Below, one piece after another: positions 13,145-14,828 of a DNA stretch of 14,828 nucleotides. Each line of letters begins with the position of its first letter. Within the stretch, counting starts at the first letter, position 1. The stretch covers positions 1-14,828 of the forward strand of contig CAYZJD010000076.1 in assembly GCA_964478455.1 (NCBI GenBank), read 5' to 3'. The DNA is from CAYZJD01 sp964478455 (GTDB taxonomy: Bacteria; Acidobacteriota; Terriglobia; Bryobacterales; Bryobacteraceae). The notes beneath the pieces are model-generated. The model had not been told where the DNA came from and made no database searches. It worked only from the letters and a program-made list of their open reading frames with translations. Position numbers and translations under genes: made by a program.

Positions 13145-14779
13145 TCACACTCCCCTCATGCAAATGGGGCATCCGCAATCTGCCGGGGATGTAGACCCTC
13201 CGCTCGCCGCCAGAATCGCCGCCACCAGGCCGTCAATCGTGTAAGGCTTGGCTTCGACAGCAACCGCAAGGCCGAGCTTGCGCGCCGTGGCCGAGGTAAC
13301 CGGGCCGATCGAGGCAATGCGGATGCGGTCTAGCGCAGCGGCGCCCGCCGCTTCGACGAAATTCTTCACCGTCGAGGAACTGGTGAACGTGATCCAGTCC
13401 GGCTTGCGGCCTTCCGTGAAGATCGTTCGCGCCCGGGCGGCAGCGTCCTCCGGGATCACGCTGCGATAAGCCTCGACCACATCCACCCGCGCGCCCCGCC
13501 GCGCCAGCTCCGCGGGCACCAGATCGCGAGCCACGGCGGCGCGTGGCAGCAGGATCCGCTTGCCGGCGAGGTCGTGGCCGGCAAAGGCCTCGAGCAGGCT
13601 CTCGGCCACGTACTCCTCCGGCATCAGTTCCACCTTGAGGTGCAGCCTCTCGACGGCGCGCCGCGTGGCCGGACCGATGGCGCAAATGCGAGCGCGCAGG
13701 CTGCGCATGTCCGCCTGGGAGGCGTCCAGGCGCTCGAGGAAGAACCGCACGCCGTTCACGCTGGTAAAGATGAGCCAGTCGTAGGATCCAAGGCAGGCGA
13801 TGGCGGCGTCGAGAGCACTATAGTCCGCAGCCGGCCGGATCTCGATGGTTGGCAGCTCGACGACGTCCGCGCCGAGCGAGCGCAGCCGCGCCGACAGCTC
13901 CTCCGCCTGGCCCCTGGCGCGGGTGACCACAATGCGCTTTCCAAACAGCGGCAGCCGCTCGAACCAGTTGAGCTTCTCGCGCAGCCGGACCACCTCACCA
14001 ACGATGATCGTCGCCGGCGGTCTCAGACCGCGCTCCTCGATCAGCCGCGGCAGCGTTGCTAGCGTCCCGGCGACGGTCTCCTGATCTGGGCGCGTCGCCC
14101 AGCGCACAGCCAAGGCCGGCGTTTCGGGCGAACGGCCACGCTTGAGAATCTCCTCGGCAATCCGCGGGAAGTTAGTAAGACCCATGAAGATCACAAGCGT
14201 CTCTGCCGCGCCCACTTTGTCCCAGTCAATGGCATCCACCGCGTGACCGGTCACGAAGGTCACCACCGAAGTGTGCTCCCGGTGCGTGAGCGGCACTCCC
14301 GTGTAAGCGGCGATGCCGAGCGGCGCAGCCACGCCGGGCACTACTTCAAAAGGAATGCCGGCGGCGGCGAGCGCCTCCGCCTCTTCCCCGCCCCGCCCGA
14401 AGATGAACGGGTCGCCACCCTTGAGCCGCACCACCCTGAGCCCGCGCCGCGCGCGGTCGATCATCATGTCGCAGATTTCCCGCTGAGAGTACGCGTGGAC
14501 GGCCTTCTTCTTGCCGACGTAGATCCGCTCGGCCCGCGGCGCCAGTTCGAGTAACGATACCGGCGCGAGATGATCGTAAAACACAACGTCGGCCGTCTCG
14601 AGAATCCTCCGCCCCTTCCACGTAATGAGTCCGGGATCGCCGGGGCCTGCGCCGACCAAAAAAACCGGGGACAGCCCGCATGTTACCGCGCCGCGCGCCT
14701 CGGGCGGAACGGGGTCAGACCAAACTGTCCTGAGCGGTTTTTGTGAGCGGACAGTTCTGTCTGACCCCTTTCCGCCCAT
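13145..14779 (-). CDS. cobA-hemD: CobA-HemD fusion: uroporphyrinogen-III C-methyltransferase / uroporphyrinogen-III synthase
   Basis: A 544-residue frame joining two consecutive enzymes of siroheme/cobalamin-type tetrapyrrole synthesis. The methyltransferase half (about 38-275) has VGAGPGDPGLIT (42-53), RLKGGDPFIFGRGGEE (118-133), PGVAAPLGIAAYTGVPLTHR (148-167) and FVTGH (175-179). It makes precorrin-2 with S-adenosylmethionine. The synthase half (about 278-525) starts LFGKRIVVTRARGQ and includes LIFTSVNGVRFF and ITFTSSSTVKNF. It cyclises hydroxymethylbilane. The first 37 residues look non-native: they are encoded by a palindromic repeat (14702-14777). No good in-frame start lies closer to VGAGPG; TTG at 14659 is possible. 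A nearby ATG (14681) would be in frame only if a 7-A run (14658-14664) had one base fewer. The C-terminal tail ADCGCPICMRGV is cysteine-rich and not part of the usual HemD fold. Confidence 0.9.
   Translation of the reverse strand: MGGKGSDRTVRSQKPLRTVWSDPVPPEARGAVTCGLSPVFLVGAGPGDPGLITWKGRRILETADVVFYDHLAPVSLLELAPRAERIYVGKKKAVHAYSQREICDMMIDRARRGLRVVRLKGGDPFIFGRGGEEAEALAAAGIPFEVVPGVAAPLGIAAYTGVPLTHREHTSVVTFVTGHAVDAIDWDKVGAAETLVIFMGLTNFPRIAEEILKRGRSPETPALAVRWATRPDQETVAGTLATLPRLIEERGLRPPATIIVGEVVRLREKLNWFERLPLFGKRIVVTRARGQAEELSARLRSLGADVVELPTIEIRPAADYSALDAAIACLGSYDWLIFTSVNGVRFFLERLDASQADMRSLRARICAIGPATRRAVERLHLKVELMPEEYVAESLLEAFAGHDLAGKRILLPRAAVARDLVPAELARRGARVDVVEAYRSVIPEDAAARARTIFTEGRKPDWITFTSSSTVKNFVEAAGAAALDRIRIASIGPVTSATARKLGLAVAVEAKPYTIDGLVAAILAASGGSTSPADCGCPICMRGV
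14702..14777. repeat. Imperfect palindrome over the 5' end of cobA-hemD
   Basis: The left arm 14702-14730 and the reverse complement of the right arm 14749-14777 agree at 26 of 29 positions. Shared elements are GGGCGGA, GGGGTCAGAC and AACTGTCC. The 18-nt loop (14731-14748) contains a run of five T. The structure resembles REP/BIME-type extragenic palindromes with a GGGGTCAGAC core; that assignment is inference. It lies where the cobA-hemD leader should be, so the predicted first residues may be untranslated repeat. Confidence 0.8.
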
Positions 14780-14781
14780 TC

Positions 14782-14828
14782 CTACACCCCCCTCCCGTAC
14801 ACCGCCTCAAGAATCCGGCGCGCGCCGG
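14782..14828 (-). CDS. Possible C-terminal end of an upstream gene, cut by the window edge
   Basis: Reading leftward from the window end, one frame gives GARRILEAVYGRGV then TAG at 14784-14782, two bases before the ATG at 14779. The residues read like a protein C-terminus, and the near-contact would fit an operon with cobA-hemD. Fifteen codons are too few to identify the product or prove coding. Confidence 0.3.
   Translation of the reverse strand, partial: GARRILEAVYGRGV

Overview
This is a GC-rich bacterial chromosomal window. The gene families suggest an acidobacterium of the Solibacter/Bryobacter type: an ECF sigma factor overlapping a multi-pass Ser/Thr kinase, a small lipoprotein with the 'SLHPLY-EDVVFEP-LLGSW' start, a secreted TPR protein with a carboxypeptidase-regulatory-like domain, and a CobA-HemD fusion. 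The assignment comes from family recognition, not from a search. I see no rRNA, tRNA, CRISPR array, intact insertion sequence or phage gene.

Layout. (1) 1-1262 is rearranged. It holds an adenosine-specific kinase gene (minus) that overlaps the start of a cut-off gene, a decayed 3' copy of the lipoprotein gene, and a DUF4926 gene (minus). The DUF4926 gene sits behind a fossil of the kinase's first 11 codons. (2) 1271-4883 carries an ECF sigma factor, a membrane Ser/Thr kinase (ATGA overlap) and a lipoprotein, a probable signalling operon. (3) 4981-7278 encodes RNase R. (4) 7415-9039 is a two-component pair with ATGA overlap: an intramembrane-type histidine kinase and an unusual receiver-XRE fusion regulator. 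(5) 9118-12281 encodes three exported proteins: a TPR protein, then a DUF3108 protein and an SGNH/GDSL hydrolase joined by ATGA. (6) 12439-13103 is a VapBC toxin-antitoxin pair. (7) 13145-14779 (minus) is a CobA-HemD fusion for siroheme/tetrapyrrole synthesis. Its 5' end is overlain by a palindromic repeat, and the last codons of a possible upstream gene follow.

The main unexplained signal is a short dispersed element, core TTGCGTARCCTGTCACCGG, present four times (534-583, 1162-1200, 1226-1263, 4934-4969). Each copy points into a start codon 7-11 nt beyond a -10-like hexamer: the adenosine kinase, the fossil kinase start before DUF4926, the sigma factor and RNase R. It looks like a portable promoter for nearly leaderless mRNAs, or a REP-like repeat that settles just upstream of genes. 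Two divergent copies form a near-perfect palindrome between the DUF4926 and sigma genes. Copies bracket both the sigma-kinase-lipoprotein block and the rearranged left block, which suggests repeat-mediated duplication and deletion.
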